A DNA stretch of 40,442 nt from Lachnospiraceae bacterium (GTDB lineage Bacteria; Bacillota; Clostridia; Lachnospirales; Lachnospiraceae). Each line of letters opens with the position of its first letter. Position 1 is the first letter of the stretch. A model generated the notes under the pieces. The model worked only from the letters and a program-made list of their open reading frames with translations. It had not been told where the DNA came from and searched no databases. Positions 17,152 through 26,561 of the stretch are shown here, piece after piece. The translations under genes and the position numbers were made by a program. The DNA lies in contig JAFYBE010000115.1 in NCBI GenBank assembly GCA_017540355.1, forward strand, positions 1 through 40,442, written 5' to 3'.

Positions 17152-19221
17152 ATGGCAACGAAGAAGAAAGCAGTCAAGAACACAGAAAAACAGTCAAAAC
17201 TCACAATGCGTTTAACGCTCTTATTGTTCAGTTTAATTCCGTTAATTGTGGCATCTGTCATAATAGGCAGTGTATCAATCAACAAAAGTAAGAAAGAACT
17301 TAAGACGTATACGCATGATTCTTTTGTTCAGGTAATAGACGGAGTGGGTAACTCTTTTGATACTATTGTTAATAAGAATCAGGAGATACTTAAGTCTTGT
17401 GCGACAGCTCCCGTTATGCAGCAGGCATTGTTGAATCCCAATGATCCGGCAGCCATTGCAGCAGCTCAGGAGTATACGCTTGACTATTTCGGAGGTCTTA
17501 CCGGTTGGGAAGGATTATATCTTGCCGACTGGAATTCACAGGTTCTTACACATCCCAATGAGGGAGTTATCGGAATGGTTCTTCGTGAAGGCGATAAGCT
17601 TACCGGCTTGCAGAATTCCATGACTTCTGCTCCTGACGGAGTTTATAACACCGGTATTATGACAAGCCCTGCTTCAGGACAGCTTATAATGTCAATTTAT
17701 ACACCGGTTATGATCGACGGCAATCCTGTCGGATTTGTAGGCGGTGCATTCTATGTTCATAATATAGCAGAGTCTATAGCGGATGTATCAAGACTTAACT
17801 TAAGCTCAGCATATGTTTATATTGTTGATGCAGCAGGAACAATGCTTTTCCATCCGGATGAATCCAAGATCGGTAATCCTGTTGAGAATGCCGCAGTCAA
17901 GAGTCTTGTAGCAGATCTTGAAGCAGGTAAGATGCCCGAGCCTGATCTTATAGAATATGAATATAAGGGCAAGTCTAAGTATGCTGCATACTATATAGGT
18001 AACGGCGGTCACTATATTGCAGTGCTTACGGCAGATGAAAGCAATGTTCTGGCAGGTATCTCTCAGATAAGAAATGCAACGATTATTATCTGCCTGATAT
18101 GTATCGTTATATTTGTGATTCTTGCAGTATTAATAGAGCGACTGATTTCTGTTCCTCTGGTTACATTGGCAAAGTCACTGAATGAATTAAGTACCGGTGA
18201 TGTAACAACGGAATGCAAGGCCACATCTCATATACGAGAGACCAAGAGCATAATTGCTTCATTTAATACATTGAGAGAGGCACTCGGTAAGTCTATGAAG
18301 ACGGTTAAGGATGCTGCAGGTATTCTTAATGAGTCTATCGTAAGTGTGGATGGTAAGACAGGTAATAACGTTGATTCCATTTCTCAGATTAATATGGCTA
18401 TCAACGAAGTTGCTCAGACCTCACAGGCGGTTGCCGACAATGCACAGGTAATGGCAGAGAAAGCTTCCAACCTCGGTGAGAATATTGAGGTTCTTAACAG
18501 CAACGTGGCCAATCTTCATGAGTCTTCTCAGACTATTAAGACAGCCAATGTTGAAGCAACTCAGTGTATGAATTCAGTATACGCAAGTGCCAATGAATCG
18601 GTTGAGGCAATGGAAGAGATCAAGGGAAAGATTGACGAGACCAACGCAGCTATCGGTGATATAAGCTCTGCTTTACAGGCTATTGAATCAATTGCCGCAC
18701 AGACCAATCTCTTATCACTTAATGCATCAATCGAGGCTGCAAGAGCCGGTGAAGCAGGTAAGGGATTTGCAGTCGTTGCCGATGAGATCAGAAGCCTTGC
18801 AGATTCTTCGGCTGATTCCGCTAAGGAGATTAAGCAGATCATTGAGAACGTAGTTGTTCTTTCAAGCGGAACTGTTGATATTTCTAACAGAGTATATGAT
18901 GTAATCAATAAGGAGAAGACGGACATCGAAGAGGCTCAGGAGAAGTTCAATTTTCTGTCTGATTCGGTAGAAGCTTCAATAAGTGAGATAGATACAATCA
19001 GACAGATGGCCGGAACGCTTGATAAGATTAAGGAAGAGATGGCCAATGCCACAACAGATCTCGGAGCGATATCAGAAGAACTCGGAGCTTCTGCAGAAGA
19101 AGTTGCGGCATCATGTCAGACCGTTACGGATGCTTGCTCTGACACACAGAACTCGACAGCGGAGATGCGCAATATCAATGATGATATGAGTGAGGCGATA
19201 GCATTCTTTAAGCTTTCATGA
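17152..19221 (+). CDS. Methyl-accepting chemotaxis protein with dCache-like sensor
   Basis: A 689-residue chemoreceptor. After a Lys-rich cytoplasmic start comes a membrane helix (about residues 22-43), an extracellular two-lobed Cache-type ligand domain (about 45-300, with [19 protein letters not shown] and [15 protein letters not shown]), a second helix (about 308-330), a HAMP domain and the long coiled-coil signalling domain. The tip has [23 protein letters not shown] near residue 525, which binds CheA/CheW. There is no CheR-tethering tail. AAGGAGAG precedes the ATG. The ligand cannot be assigned. It implies a motile organism with flagellar genes elsewhere. Confidence 0.95.
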   Translation: MATKKKAVKNTEKQSKLTMRLTLLLFSLIPLIVASVIIGSVSINKSKKELKTYTHDSFVQVIDGVGNSFDTIVNKNQEILKSCATAPVMQQALLNPNDPAAIAAAQEYTLDYFGGLTGWEGLYLADWNSQVLTHPNEGVIGMVLREGDKLTGLQNSMTSAPDGVYNTGIMTSPASGQLIMSIYTPVMIDGNPVGFVGGAFYVHNIAESIADVSRLNLSSAYVYIVDAAGTMLFHPDESKIGNPVENAAVKSLVADLEAGKMPEPDLIEYEYKGKSKYAAYYIGNGGHYIAVLTADESNVLAGISQIRNATIIICLICIVIFVILAVLIERLISVPLVTLAKSLNELSTGDVTTECKATSHIRETKSIIASFNTLREALGKSMKTVKDAAGILNESIVSVDGKTGNNVDSISQINMAINEVAQTSQAVADNAQVMAEKASNLGENIEVLNSNVANLHESSQTIKTANVEATQCMNSVYASANESVEAMEEIKGKIDETNAAIGDISSALQAIESIAAQTNLLSLNASIEAARAGEAGKGFAVVADEIRSLADSSADSAKEIKQIIENVVVLSSGTVDISNRVYDVINKEKTDIEEAQEKFNFLSDSVEASISEIDTIRQMAGTLDKIKEEMANATTDLGAISEELGASAEEVAASCQTVTDACSDTQNSTAEMRNINDDMSEAIAFFKLS

Positions 19222-19281
19222 TGATATGTTTTAAAGCGGTAAGATGATATCTGCAGAATGAAATATTGTAACAATTATAAG

Positions 19282-19314
19282 AAGTGCCATATACGGGATC
19301 CGTATATGGCACTT
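19282..19314. terminator. Bidirectional terminator between chemoreceptor and pgi
   Basis: A perfect 15-bp stem (19282-19296 with 19300-19314) closes a GAT loop. It separates two convergent genes and has short T-runs on either side, so it could stop transcription from both. Confidence 0.75.
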
Positions 19315-19346
19315 TGATCTGTATCCTTTGTCAGATATATAAATCT

Positions 19347-20699
19347 CTACTGAAGTCTTTTAAGAAGTTCTTCTCTGGCGGCCTCATAACCGGGTTTGCC
19401 AAGAAGAGCGAACATGTTCTTTTTATAGCTTTCAACACCGGGCTGGTTGAAAGGATTAACTCCAAGTACATAGCCGCTTATGCCACACGCAAATTCGAAG
19501 AAGTAGAACAATTGACCAAGATAGAATTCATTCATCTCGGGAACCTTTATCATGAAATTGGGCACCTGTCCGTCCGTATGAGCGAGGATAGTACCGTTCA
19601 TTGCCGACTTGTTCACGAAATCGACAGTCTTGCCTGTAAGATAGTTAAGACCGTCAAGATCTACAGGTTCTTCTTCTATGGTGATCTCTTCGCGGGACTT
19701 CTCTATATTAATGACTGTTTCAAAAAGATTCCTGCTTCCGTCCTGAATGAATTGGCCCATTGAATGAAGGTCTGTGGTAAGATCCACGCTTGCAGGGAAG
19801 ATACCTCTCTGATCCTTGCCTTCCGACTCACCGTATAACTGCTTCCACCATTCTGATACATAGTGAACGGCAGGTTCGTAATTTGCCAATATCTCAATGG
19901 CCTTACCCTTACGCAGCATTATATTACGAAGCGCTGCATAGAGGAGCGCATCATTATCTTCATATGCATTGTTAAGTGCATATTCTCTGCCTTTAGCGGC
20001 ACCTTCCATAAGCTTGTCTATATCTGCACCGCTCACAGCTATGGGAAGAAGACCGACCGCTGTAAGAACAGAGAATCTTCCGCCTATATCATCAGGAACC
20101 ACAAATGTCTCATATCCTTCTTCTGTTGCCAGTCCCTTAAGAGAACCTTTAGCTCGGTCAGTTGTCGCATATATTCTCTTAGCGGCTTCTGCTTTACCGT
20201 ACTTCTTCTCCATCATGCTCTTAAGAACACGGAAGGCAATAGCAGGTTCGGTTGTTGTACCGGACTTACTGATCATATTGATAGAGAAATCTCTGTCACC
20301 TATAACATCAATGAGGTTCTTAAGGTAAGTAGAACTTATGGAATTACCAACGAAATAGATTTCGGGTGTCTTACGTTTATCTTTGCTTATCATATTATAG
20401 AAGCCATGGCGAAGGAATTCGATTGCAGCTCTGGCTCCGAGATATGATCCTCCGATACCGATCACGAGTAAAACATCCGAATCGCTTTTGATCTTCTCGG
20501 CGGCAGCTTTAATACGCGCAAATTCTTCCTTATCATATGCAATGGGCTGATCGATCCAACCTAAGAAATCATTACCCGGACCCTTCCTGGATACAAGAAG
20601 ATCCTTGGCATCCATCACAAGCTTTTTCATATTCTCCACTTCGTGATCCGACACAAAGGGAGTGGCTTTTGAATAGTCAAACGTTACTTTTGTGCTCAT
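19347..20699 (-). CDS. pgi: Glucose-6-phosphate isomerase
   Basis: A 450-residue cytosolic enzyme of glycolysis and gluconeogenesis interconverting glucose 6-phosphate and fructose 6-phosphate. The length is that of the short Firmicute form. Motifs are [13 protein letters not shown], the sugar-phosphate-binding [28 protein letters not shown] (second SIS domain), the active-site Glu in [14 protein letters not shown], and near the C-terminus [14 protein letters not shown], which contains the conserved catalytic Lys. GGAGGTG stands just before the ATG. It is a single-gene unit flanked by two chemoreceptor genes, with its own promoter at 20743-20771. Confidence 0.97.
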   Translation of the reverse strand: MSTKVTFDYSKATPFVSDHEVENMKKLVMDAKDLLVSRKGPGNDFLGWIDQPIAYDKEEFARIKAAAEKIKSDSDVLLVIGIGGSYLGARAAIEFLRHGFYNMISKDKRKTPEIYFVGNSISSTYLKNLIDVIGDRDFSINMISKSGTTTEPAIAFRVLKSMMEKKYGKAEAAKRIYATTDRAKGSLKGLATEEGYETFVVPDDIGGRFSVLTAVGLLPIAVSGADIDKLMEGAAKGREYALNNAYEDNDALLYAALRNIMLRKGKAIEILANYEPAVHYVSEWWKQLYGESEGKDQRGIFPASVDLTTDLHSMGQFIQDGSRNLFETVINIEKSREEITIEEEPVDLDGLNYLTGKTVDFVNKSAMNGTILAHTDGQVPNFMIKVPEMNEFYLGQLFYFFEFACGISGYVLGVNPFNQPGVESYKKNMFALLGKPGYEAAREELLKRLQ

Positions 20700-20742
20700 A
20701 TTTTCACCTCCGGATGAAATATACCTTTAAACGAACAAGGAT

Positions 20743-20771
20743 AGTCTAGCAAAAAGACTTATATAATTCAA
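20743..20771 (-). promoter_or_regulatory. Predicted promoter of pgi
   Basis: On the minus strand TTGAAT (20766-20771), 17 bases and TAGACT (20743-20748), four of six matches in each. It lies 44 bases before the ATG, with a good ribosome binding site in between. Confidence 0.45.
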
Positions 20772-20865
20772 GGGTTGTGATCAGCAAAAACAGTTAACAT
20801 AACGCAGCCAAAATGTTCACAAACCTTGGATAATCAAACTTTTTCTATACACTTTACGGAGTATG

Positions 20866-20874
20866 TGATAAAAT
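20866..20874 (+). promoter_or_regulatory. Possible extended -10 promoter of the second chemoreceptor gene
   Basis: TGATAAAAT fits an extended -10 (TGN plus TAAAAT). No convincing -35 is seen. A second AT-rich box, TATAAT at 20901-20906, also lacks a -35. The choice between them is open. Confidence 0.35.
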
Positions 20875-20941
20875 ATAAGAACATCATCAAATTGTCAGAC
20901 TATAATAACAACGAAGATATGTTCTTATGGAGGAATAATTA

Positions 20942-22702
20942 ATGAAGAAACTATTTGCAAAAGCGAATCTATCATTCATGATCGCGCTGCAGATGCTGGT
21001 TTTTCCGGTAGTAATCTGTTTGATAGTCTCTGTTTTTATCATGGGCAGCGAGATGAACAAGACATATTCAAGCGCACAGAATCTGTATTATGATACCCTT
21101 TATCAGATCAATAACAAGCTGGTCAATGCCGACAGAGATTTTTATCAGTCTATGAATGCTGCTCAGCAGTATTTAAGTATCACTCAGTCGAACGGTGAAT
21201 TACCGCCCGAAGTGATGGATACGCTTCTTGCAGCCAAGGTTCAGGATTATGACGATAATCTGGTACAGGTACTTGAGAGAGTAGATGGGGCCAATGAGAT
21301 TGCCAAGAACGTTCCGTATCTTTATACGGGTGTTCTTGTAGACGGCAAGAACTATCAGACATATTCTGAAGAATTTGCAGCCAATTACAATGCATGGCTT
21401 GCTTGTTTTAATTTCAAGACCGGTGAAGGCGATCAGACGGCATTTAATGAGCAGTTTGAGACGACCAGAGATTCCATTTCCGCTATGACGGATATAGTTG
21501 AAGCTTGGGCCGAAGAAGAAGATGCAGCTGCCAAGAAGGAGATGCAGGGTAAAGTTCTTACAGTCATCATTATTTTTGTTATTGTCATCATTTTATTGTA
21601 TTTACTGGTTATTGTAACGGCCAAGTCGCTTTCAGACGGTATTAAGAGAGTTGAAGGCGGCATCGATAATATGGCCGAAGGTGACTTTGTAACACATCTT
21701 GATGTGGAGTCTCCGATCAAGGAATTCAAGGCGATCGCTGTGTCTGCCGAGAATATGCGTCATAACCTTCATGAAGCACTTAAGAAGATCATAGGTAATG
21801 CGCAGATCGTAGACAATAGTGCAACAGAAGCCAAGGATAAGATATCCGACAGCCAGCGTGCTACTGCAGATATCAATCAGGCTGTATCCGATCTTGCCAA
21901 TGGTGCAACGGCTATGGCCAATGATGTGCAGTATACATCTGATATTACAATCAATATCGGTGATGCGGTTGAGAATGTACTTGAGGCAGCCAATTCTAAC
22001 TTGGAGAACGGACGTGCCGTTATTGAAGAATCTACAAGAGTCCAGGGAGAGCTCGGAGAACTTATGGAATCCGGCAAGAATACCAGAAATAAGGCTAATC
22101 AGGTATCAGAGTCGGTTAATGAGACAGCTTCGGTTGTTGCTCAGATCAGCCAGGCAGCAGAGCTTATTATTTCAATTGCCAACCAGACTAACCTTCTTGC
22201 ACTTAATGCTTCTATTGAGGCAGCAAGAGCAGGTGAGGCAGGTAAGGGCTTCGCAGTCGTAGCGGACAACATCAAGGATCTTGCGGAAGAGTCCAATGAT
22301 GCGGCTAATGAGATTACCGGAATGCTTAAGCAGATTACAGATCTTTCAGAGCAGAACAAGTCTCTTACCGAGGATATCAAGATGGCTACAGAATCAGAGG
22401 CTGACGCTCTTACAAGCATGAGCGCTTCATTCGAAGAGATGCTTTCAATGCTCCGTGAGACAGAGAGCGGCAATAAGCAGATTCTTAACCTCGTTCAGAC
22501 ACTTGACGGTAACAAGAATTCGATTTTGGATTCGGTTGAGTCACTTTCTTCGGTATCGGAAGAGAATGCGGCATCCACACAGGAGACAAGTGCTTCACTG
22601 TCTATGCTTGATTCCAATATGGAGAATGTGGTTGAGCAGGCTGAGAACCTTAAGATTGTTGCAGAGGAACTCAGAGAGAACGTTAAGATGTTCACTATCT
22701 GA
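20942..22702 (+). CDS. Methyl-accepting chemotaxis protein with four-helix-bundle-like sensor
   Basis: A 586-residue chemoreceptor with a first membrane helix at about residues 13-35, an all-helical extracellular region (about 36-205, poor in the beta signs of Cache domains, so probably 4HB_MCP-like), a second helix (about 206-228, very Ile/Val-rich), HAMP and the signalling domain. The tip reads [26 protein letters not shown]; the residue after VVAD is Asn where nearly all receptors have Glu. GGAGG lies upstream of the ATG. The tail has no CheR-binding motif. A terminator follows at 22734. Ligand unknown. Confidence 0.94.
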   Translation: MKKLFAKANLSFMIALQMLVFPVVICLIVSVFIMGSEMNKTYSSAQNLYYDTLYQINNKLVNADRDFYQSMNAAQQYLSITQSNGELPPEVMDTLLAAKVQDYDDNLVQVLERVDGANEIAKNVPYLYTGVLVDGKNYQTYSEEFAANYNAWLACFNFKTGEGDQTAFNEQFETTRDSISAMTDIVEAWAEEEDAAAKKEMQGKVLTVIIIFVIVIILLYLLVIVTAKSLSDGIKRVEGGIDNMAEGDFVTHLDVESPIKEFKAIAVSAENMRHNLHEALKKIIGNAQIVDNSATEAKDKISDSQRATADINQAVSDLANGATAMANDVQYTSDITINIGDAVENVLEAANSNLENGRAVIEESTRVQGELGELMESGKNTRNKANQVSESVNETASVVAQISQAAELIISIANQTNLLALNASIEAARAGEAGKGFAVVADNIKDLAEESNDAANEITGMLKQITDLSEQNKSLTEDIKMATESEADALTSMSASFEEMLSMLRETESGNKQILNLVQTLDGNKNSILDSVESLSSVSEENAASTQETSASLSMLDSNMENVVEQAENLKIVAEELRENVKMFTI

Positions 22703-22733
22703 TGATTATATTCAGAGAATAAATATAATATAT

Positions 22734-22768
22734 AAAACCCGTCCGGATCAACAGTTCGGACGGGTTTT
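22734..22768. terminator. Bidirectional terminator between chemoreceptor and HD-domain gene
   Basis: A 12-bp perfect stem (22734-22745 with 22757-22768) with AAAA at one end and TTTT at the other, 11-base loop. It serves convergent genes from both sides. Confidence 0.85.
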
Positions 22769-22801
22769 ATAATACCGGTATTACAAATTATGTAAACCAA
22801 T

Positions 22802-23299
22802 TTATTTTCTGTGTATTGTTTCTCTTAAAGATACGTATTTATCGGCCATACATACGACCCAGGCTTCACGTCTTTTAGGAATACGCGATATATTAAGCGG
22901 CCACATGTGGCTGTATATGATATCCGCTTCCTTTTTGCCTATGTTGAAGATTTCTCTGGCATTCTTAAGGGCTTTATCCGCATGATGATAACCGTGAAGG
23001 CCGTCTGTACACGAGTTGGAATCATGCCAATCGTATAAGAACAGATCATGTAACATCGCTCCGCGCAAAAGGGCAATCTTGTCACACTTTGAATGTAACA
23101 GTCTGTCTAACTTATAGCTGACTCTGGCAACACTCATGCAGTGATCATAAGTCGTGGTCTTGCCGTGCTGCTTATATTCCTTCATCTGAAGTACAGAAGG
23201 ATGGTCTTTTAAATCCTTGAGGATACTGTTAAAGACAGTTCTGTCCTGAGTATCCATACTTCGCCAGTTTTCTCTTTTCTTTTCTTTTGAGTTTTTCAT
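22802..23299 (-). CDS. Small HD-domain phosphohydrolase-like protein
   Basis: A 165-residue soluble protein dominated by one HD domain: His53 in TTYDHCMSVARVSY, the pair His84-Asp85 in GAMLHDLFLYDWH, and GYHHADKAL followed by ADIIYSHMWPLN. These are the metal-binding positions of the HD superfamily, whose members hydrolyse nucleotides or phosphoesters. It is related in style to clostridial HD proteins of unknown substrate. The N-terminus is very basic. GGAG lies eight bases before the ATG. It is transcribed alone, convergent to the chemoreceptor gene. Confidence 0.8.
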   Translation of the reverse strand: MKNSKEKKRENWRSMDTQDRTVFNSILKDLKDHPSVLQMKEYKQHGKTTTYDHCMSVARVSYKLDRLLHSKCDKIALLRGAMLHDLFLYDWHDSNSCTDGLHGYHHADKALKNAREIFNIGKKEADIIYSHMWPLNISRIPKRREAWVVCMADKYVSLRETIHRK

Positions 23300-23362
23300 A
23301 TATCGGCTCCGCTTAAATGTGTTCGTTCTGTCTCCCCGATAAACAAACTCCCTTACAGGGAT

Positions 23363-23390
23363 ATGATATCACAAATTTCAGATATGAAAA
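23363..23390 (-). promoter_or_regulatory. Possible promoter of the HD-domain gene
   Basis: On the minus strand TTTTCA (23385-23390), 16 bases and TATCAT (23363-23368) with an upstream TG giving an extended -10. Confidence 0.4.
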
Positions 23391-23434
23391 GTTGTTTTAT
23401 TCAATATTGTATGGGAAAAAGTACGAAATCTTAA

Positions 23435-23463
23435 TTGACTTGGTAATATGGTGAATGTAAGAT
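23435..23463 (+). promoter_or_regulatory. Predicted promoter of the rubrerythrin gene
   Basis: TTGACT (23435-23440), 17 bases and TAAGAT (23458-23463). The start would be near 23470, leaving a leader of about 50 bases containing AAAAGGAG. No PerR-like operator was recognised. Confidence 0.55.
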
Positions 23464-23519
23464 TAAAATAACAAATGGAACCGATAGCAGATTCTATAAA
23501 ATGAAAAGGAGATTACGTT

Positions 23520-24059
23520 ATGAAGTATGTATGTTCAGTATGCGGATATGTACACGAGGGAGACAATCCTCCGGCAGAATGCCCCGTTTGCCATGCACCT
23601 GCAGAGAAGTTTAATAAGCAGGAAGGTGAGCTTACATGGGCCGCTGAGCACGTAGTAGGCGTTGCCAAGGGAGTGAGCGAAGATATTCTTAATGACCTCA
23701 GAGCCAACTTCAACGGAGAGTGTTCGGAAGTAGGTATGTATCTTGCAATGTCAAGAGTTGCTTACAGAGAAGGATATCCTGAGATAGGTGCTTATTGGGA
23801 GAAGGCAGCATATGAGGAAGCAGAACATGCCGCTAAGTTTGCTGAGTTACTCGGTGAGGTTTTGACGGATTCCACCAAGAAGAATCTTGAGATGAGAATA
23901 GAGGCAGAGAACGGAGCTACAGCCGGCAAGACAGATCTTGCTAAGCGTGCGAAGGCCGCCAATCTCGATGCAATTCATGACACAGTTCATGAGATGGCTC
24001 GTGATGAGGCAAGACACGGTAAGGCTTTCCTTGGTCTTTACAACAGATATTTTAAGTAA
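23520..24059 (+). CDS. Rubrerythrin-type NADH peroxidase with N-terminal rubredoxin domain
   Basis: A 179-residue reverse rubrerythrin. The rubredoxin-like iron centre comes first ([20 protein letters not shown], residues 5-24), followed by a ferritin-like diiron four-helix bundle with [23 protein letters not shown] and [10 protein letters not shown] as the Glu/ExxH ligands. In clostridia such proteins are the terminal part of NADH-dependent peroxide and oxygen reduction, protecting strict anaerobes. AAAAGGAG precedes the ATG. It has its own promoter and a strong terminator, so it is a single-gene unit. Confidence 0.93.
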   Translation: MKYVCSVCGYVHEGDNPPAECPVCHAPAEKFNKQEGELTWAAEHVVGVAKGVSEDILNDLRANFNGECSEVGMYLAMSRVAYREGYPEIGAYWEKAAYEEAEHAAKFAELLGEVLTDSTKKNLEMRIEAENGATAGKTDLAKRAKAANLDAIHDTVHEMARDEARHGKAFLGLYNRYFK

Positions 24060-24077
24060 GATATCAATTCAAAGAAT

Positions 24078-24116
24078 AAGATACTGCATCGATATTCGAT
24101 GCAGTATCTTTTTTTT
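24078..24116 (+). terminator. Intrinsic terminator after rubrerythrin
   Basis: A perfect 15-bp stem (24078-24092 with 24096-24110), loop TAT, then eight T from 24109 to 24116. It touches the stop codon of the convergent gene at 24117 and may end that transcript as well. Confidence 0.92.
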
Positions 24117-24494
24117 CTAAAACTTTCCTATGTAATCCGTTCCGGTAGTTGCTCGCATTTTTGCGATATACTTCTGCGGGTCATCTTCCATCTTCATCAT
24201 GGTCATAAAACCCGACAGAGTCATCTTATAGGGGTTCCCCTTATTCTGCGCATCGGCATTGTCAAGCAATGCTTTGAAATTATCCATCTGCCAGATTATG
24301 ATATCCGCAACGGAACATCCTTCTATGGTAAAAGAGCAAAGATATGAACCGTGCAGTAGATAATAAATGTATTCATCCTTAACCTGCGGGTGTTCGCCCA
24401 AGGCTTTAACAAATTCAGAGCAATAGCCGTCGTCTGTGATGCCCGCTCTTTTTACAAGTTCTTCCGTGTACTGATATAATTCTTCGTCTGTCAT
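24117..24494 (-). CDS. Uncharacterised 125-residue protein
   Basis: A small soluble protein, probably mostly helical, that I do not recognise. It has an acidic N-terminus (TDEELYQYTEELV), four Cys-poor helices' worth of sequence with CSVADIIIWQMDNFKALLDN in the middle, and a Met-rich stretch (MTLSGFMTMMKMEDD). No membrane segment or signal peptide is visible. It is divergent from metNIQ, and TTTACA (24563-24568) with GATTAT (24540-24545), 17 bases apart on the minus strand, could be its promoter. A regulatory tie to the methionine operon is possible but unsupported. Confidence 0.65.
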   Translation of the reverse strand: MTDEELYQYTEELVKRAGITDDGYCSEFVKALGEHPQVKDEYIYYLLHGSYLCSFTIEGCSVADIIIWQMDNFKALLDNADAQNKGNPYKMTLSGFMTMMKMEDDPQKYIAKMRATTGTDYIGKF

Positions 24495-24585
24495 TGTTCA
24501 CCCCGTACGTATAAATATCGGTTTCCCTAAAATAGTAGCATAATCACGGGATTTTTCCCATATGTAAATTAATTGAAAAAAGGTG

Positions 24586-24614
24586 TTGACAGGAAAGAGA
24601 TCAGGTAGTATTAT
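24586..24614 (+). promoter_or_regulatory. Predicted sigma-A promoter of metNIQ
   Basis: Perfect TTGACA (24586-24591), 17-base spacer and TATTAT (24609-24614). Transcription would begin near 24621, giving a long leader of about 165 bases. Confidence 0.75.
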
Positions 24615-24626
24615 CTATTCATAACT

Positions 24627-24648
24627 TTCCTACCGACATAGTAGGGAA
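24627..24648. promoter_or_regulatory. Inverted repeat at the metNIQ transcription start
   Basis: CCTAC (24629-24633) and GTAGG (24641-24645) with seven bases between, extended by TTC and GAA with a one-base offset. It lies just downstream of the predicted promoter, where a repressor could block. The shape recalls operators of Rrf2/CymR-type sulfur regulators, but that is a guess. Confidence 0.45.
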
Positions 24649-24786
24649 TTAGAAAAGACAACGTACATTGACATTTACATATAAGAAAAATCTGTTAAAA
24701 TAAGAAAGGCACAAGATCTGAAAGTATATTCGGGTACTTTCAAACAGTATAGACATAAGTGTAATACAGAAAGGACTTTGCTTATT

Positions 24787-25800
24787 ATGGAAGAAGCAAT
24801 CATCCGCATAGAGAACGTATCCAAGACATTCGTTACTTCGGATAATACGGTGGAAGCGCTTAAGAATATCAACTTATCGATAGGCAAGGGAGAGATATTC
24901 GGAATCATAGGTATGAGCGGAGCCGGTAAGTCGACTCTGGTACGTACCCTGAATTTTTTGGAGAAGCCAACTGAAGGAACGGTCATCATAGAGGATAAGG
25001 ATTTATCGAAGTTATCGGAGAAGGAGATCCGCAAGGTCAGAACAGAGATTGCGATGATCTTCCAGAGCTTTAATCTTCTGGCGCAGAGAACAGTCTTAGA
25101 TAATATTTGTTTCCCGCTTGAGATAGTCGGAACACCTAAGGCCAAGGCCAGAGAGAGAGCAAGAGAACTTCTTAAGATAGTAGGACTTGAGGCTAAGGAA
25201 GCTGCTTACCCGTCACAGTTATCGGGCGGACAGAAACAGAGGGTGGCAATAGCAAGAGCACTTGCCACAAATCCGAAGATTCTGCTCTGTGATGAAGCGA
25301 CAAGCGCACTTGATCCTACGACTACGAAGGCAATCCTTAAGCTTCTTAAGGAGATCAATGAGAAGTACGGAATCACAATAGTAATCATCACACACGAGAT
25401 GACGGTAGTTCAGGAGATATGTTCACATGTGGCAATCATAGATGAGGGAGTGCTTGCGGAACACGGAACGGTTGAGGAAGTTTTCTCGCATCCCAAGAGC
25501 AAGGCAGCCAAGAAGCTTGTGTTCATGGTTAATCACTCAACACCTCGTATGGACGGCAGAAGATGTATCCGCATTACATTTTCCGAGAATTCGTCTTTCG
25601 AACCGGTTATAGCCAATATGGTGCTTGAATGCAATGCACCGGTTAATATTCTTTTGGCTGACACACAGGACATCGGCGGTATAGCACACGGACAGATGAT
25701 ACTTCAGTTACCTGAGGATGTGGCTATACAGGAGAAGATGATAGAGTATCTTAAGAGATGCAATCTTGAAGTAGAAGACGAAGAATGGCCTTGTGATTAA
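24787..25800 (+). CDS. metN: Methionine ABC transporter ATP-binding protein MetN
   Basis: The ATPase of the D/L-methionine importer, 337 residues. Walker A is GMSGAGKST (residues 42-50), the Q-loop is FQSFN, the signature LSGGQKQRV, Walker B ILLCDEATSALD and the switch His in IITHEM. The C-terminal 80 residues form a NIL domain, which in MetN binds methionine and gives feedback inhibition. ATG 24787 is chosen because AAGGA lies at a good distance; an in-frame TTG at 24778 is too close. metI follows after 20 bases. Confidence 0.95.
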   Translation: MEEAIIRIENVSKTFVTSDNTVEALKNINLSIGKGEIFGIIGMSGAGKSTLVRTLNFLEKPTEGTVIIEDKDLSKLSEKEIRKVRTEIAMIFQSFNLLAQRTVLDNICFPLEIVGTPKAKARERARELLKIVGLEAKEAAYPSQLSGGQKQRVAIARALATNPKILLCDEATSALDPTTTKAILKLLKEINEKYGITIVIITHEMTVVQEICSHVAIIDEGVLAEHGTVEEVFSHPKSKAAKKLVFMVNHSTPRMDGRRCIRITFSENSSFEPVIANMVLECNAPVNILLADTQDIGGIAHGQMILQLPEDVAIQEKMIEYLKRCNLEVEDEEWPCD

Positions 25801-25820
25801 GGCTTAAGGGAGAACAGATT

Positions 25821-26483
25821 ATGTGGAGCAGAGAAGTAACCAACATGATAATAGTAGGTGTGGGACAGACTCTTACGATGACGCTTGTCTCTACACTTAT
25901 TGCATATCTGATAGGATTACCGCTTGGAATAGCGTTGGTGGTAACGGCAGACGGCGGACTTAAGCCGAATAAGCTTGTATATAAGATATTGGATATTGTG
26001 GTTAACATAACAAGGAGCATTCCTTTCCTTATTCTTTTAATACTGATAATCCCGATCACGAGATTTATTGTAGGTAAGAGTTACGGAACGGCCGGCACTA
26101 TACCGCCGCTTACACTTGCAGCGGCACCTTTCATTGCAAGAATGGTGGAGTCATCATTAAGAGAAGTTGATTCGGGTGTAATTGAGGCAGCACAAAGTAT
26201 GGGAGCCGACATCCGGACCATAATATTCAAAGTAATGATAGTGGAAGCCAGAACATCACTTATAGTCAATGCCACAATAGTACTCGGAACGGTACTCGGA
26301 TATTCAGCCATGGCAGGAGCCGTTGGCGGCGGCGGACTGGGTGATATCGCAATCAGATACGGATATCACAGATACCAGACCGACATAATGATAGTTACGG
26401 TAGTACTTCTGGTATTACTTGTACAGATAATGCAGGTCATAGGAACGAAGATAGCGACCCGCATAGACAAGCGAAATATTTAA
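25821..26483 (+). CDS. metI: Methionine ABC transporter permease MetI
   Basis: A 220-residue permease with five predicted membrane helices and the BPD_transp_1 fold. The EAA-type loop that docks on the ATPase is visible as EAAQSMGADIRTIIFKVMIVEA. It forms the MetN2I2 import channel with its neighbours. GGGAG precedes the ATG. It lies 20 bases after metN and 78 bases before metQ, and a hairpin occupies the latter gap. Confidence 0.95.
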   Translation: MWSREVTNMIIVGVGQTLTMTLVSTLIAYLIGLPLGIALVVTADGGLKPNKLVYKILDIVVNITRSIPFLILLILIIPITRFIVGKSYGTAGTIPPLTLAAAPFIARMVESSLREVDSGVIEAAQSMGADIRTIIFKVMIVEARTSLIVNATIVLGTVLGYSAMAGAVGGGGLGDIAIRYGYHRYQTDIMIVTVVLLVLLVQIMQVIGTKIATRIDKRNI

Positions 26484-26523
26484 CATGATATCAGGACCTA
26501 ATGGTCTTAGATATAGATTTAAG

Positions 26524-26543
26524 GATGAAGCAGGAACTTCATC
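26524..26543 (+). promoter_or_regulatory. Stem-loop between metI and metQ
   Basis: A perfect 7-bp stem (GATGAAG with CTTCATC) and six-base loop, just upstream of the metQ ribosome binding site. Such hairpins often protect the message of the abundantly made binding protein; that role is inferred. Confidence 0.45.
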
Positions 26544-26561
26544 GGAACGGAGGAGAATATT

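Noticed and set aside
19863..20447. 194-residue plus-strand open frame opposite pgi
   Set aside because: It is antisense to a certain pgi gene, has no family motifs and no ribosome binding site. The same applies to other long antisense frames, for example 37589-38173 and 30259-30819.
24778..24786. TTG start for metN
   Set aside because: It lies two bases after AAGGA, too close; ATG 24787 is better spaced.
24600..24786. SAM riboswitch or T-box before metN
   Set aside because: No core sequences of these elements and no leader terminator were seen by eye. A covariance-model search would be decisive.
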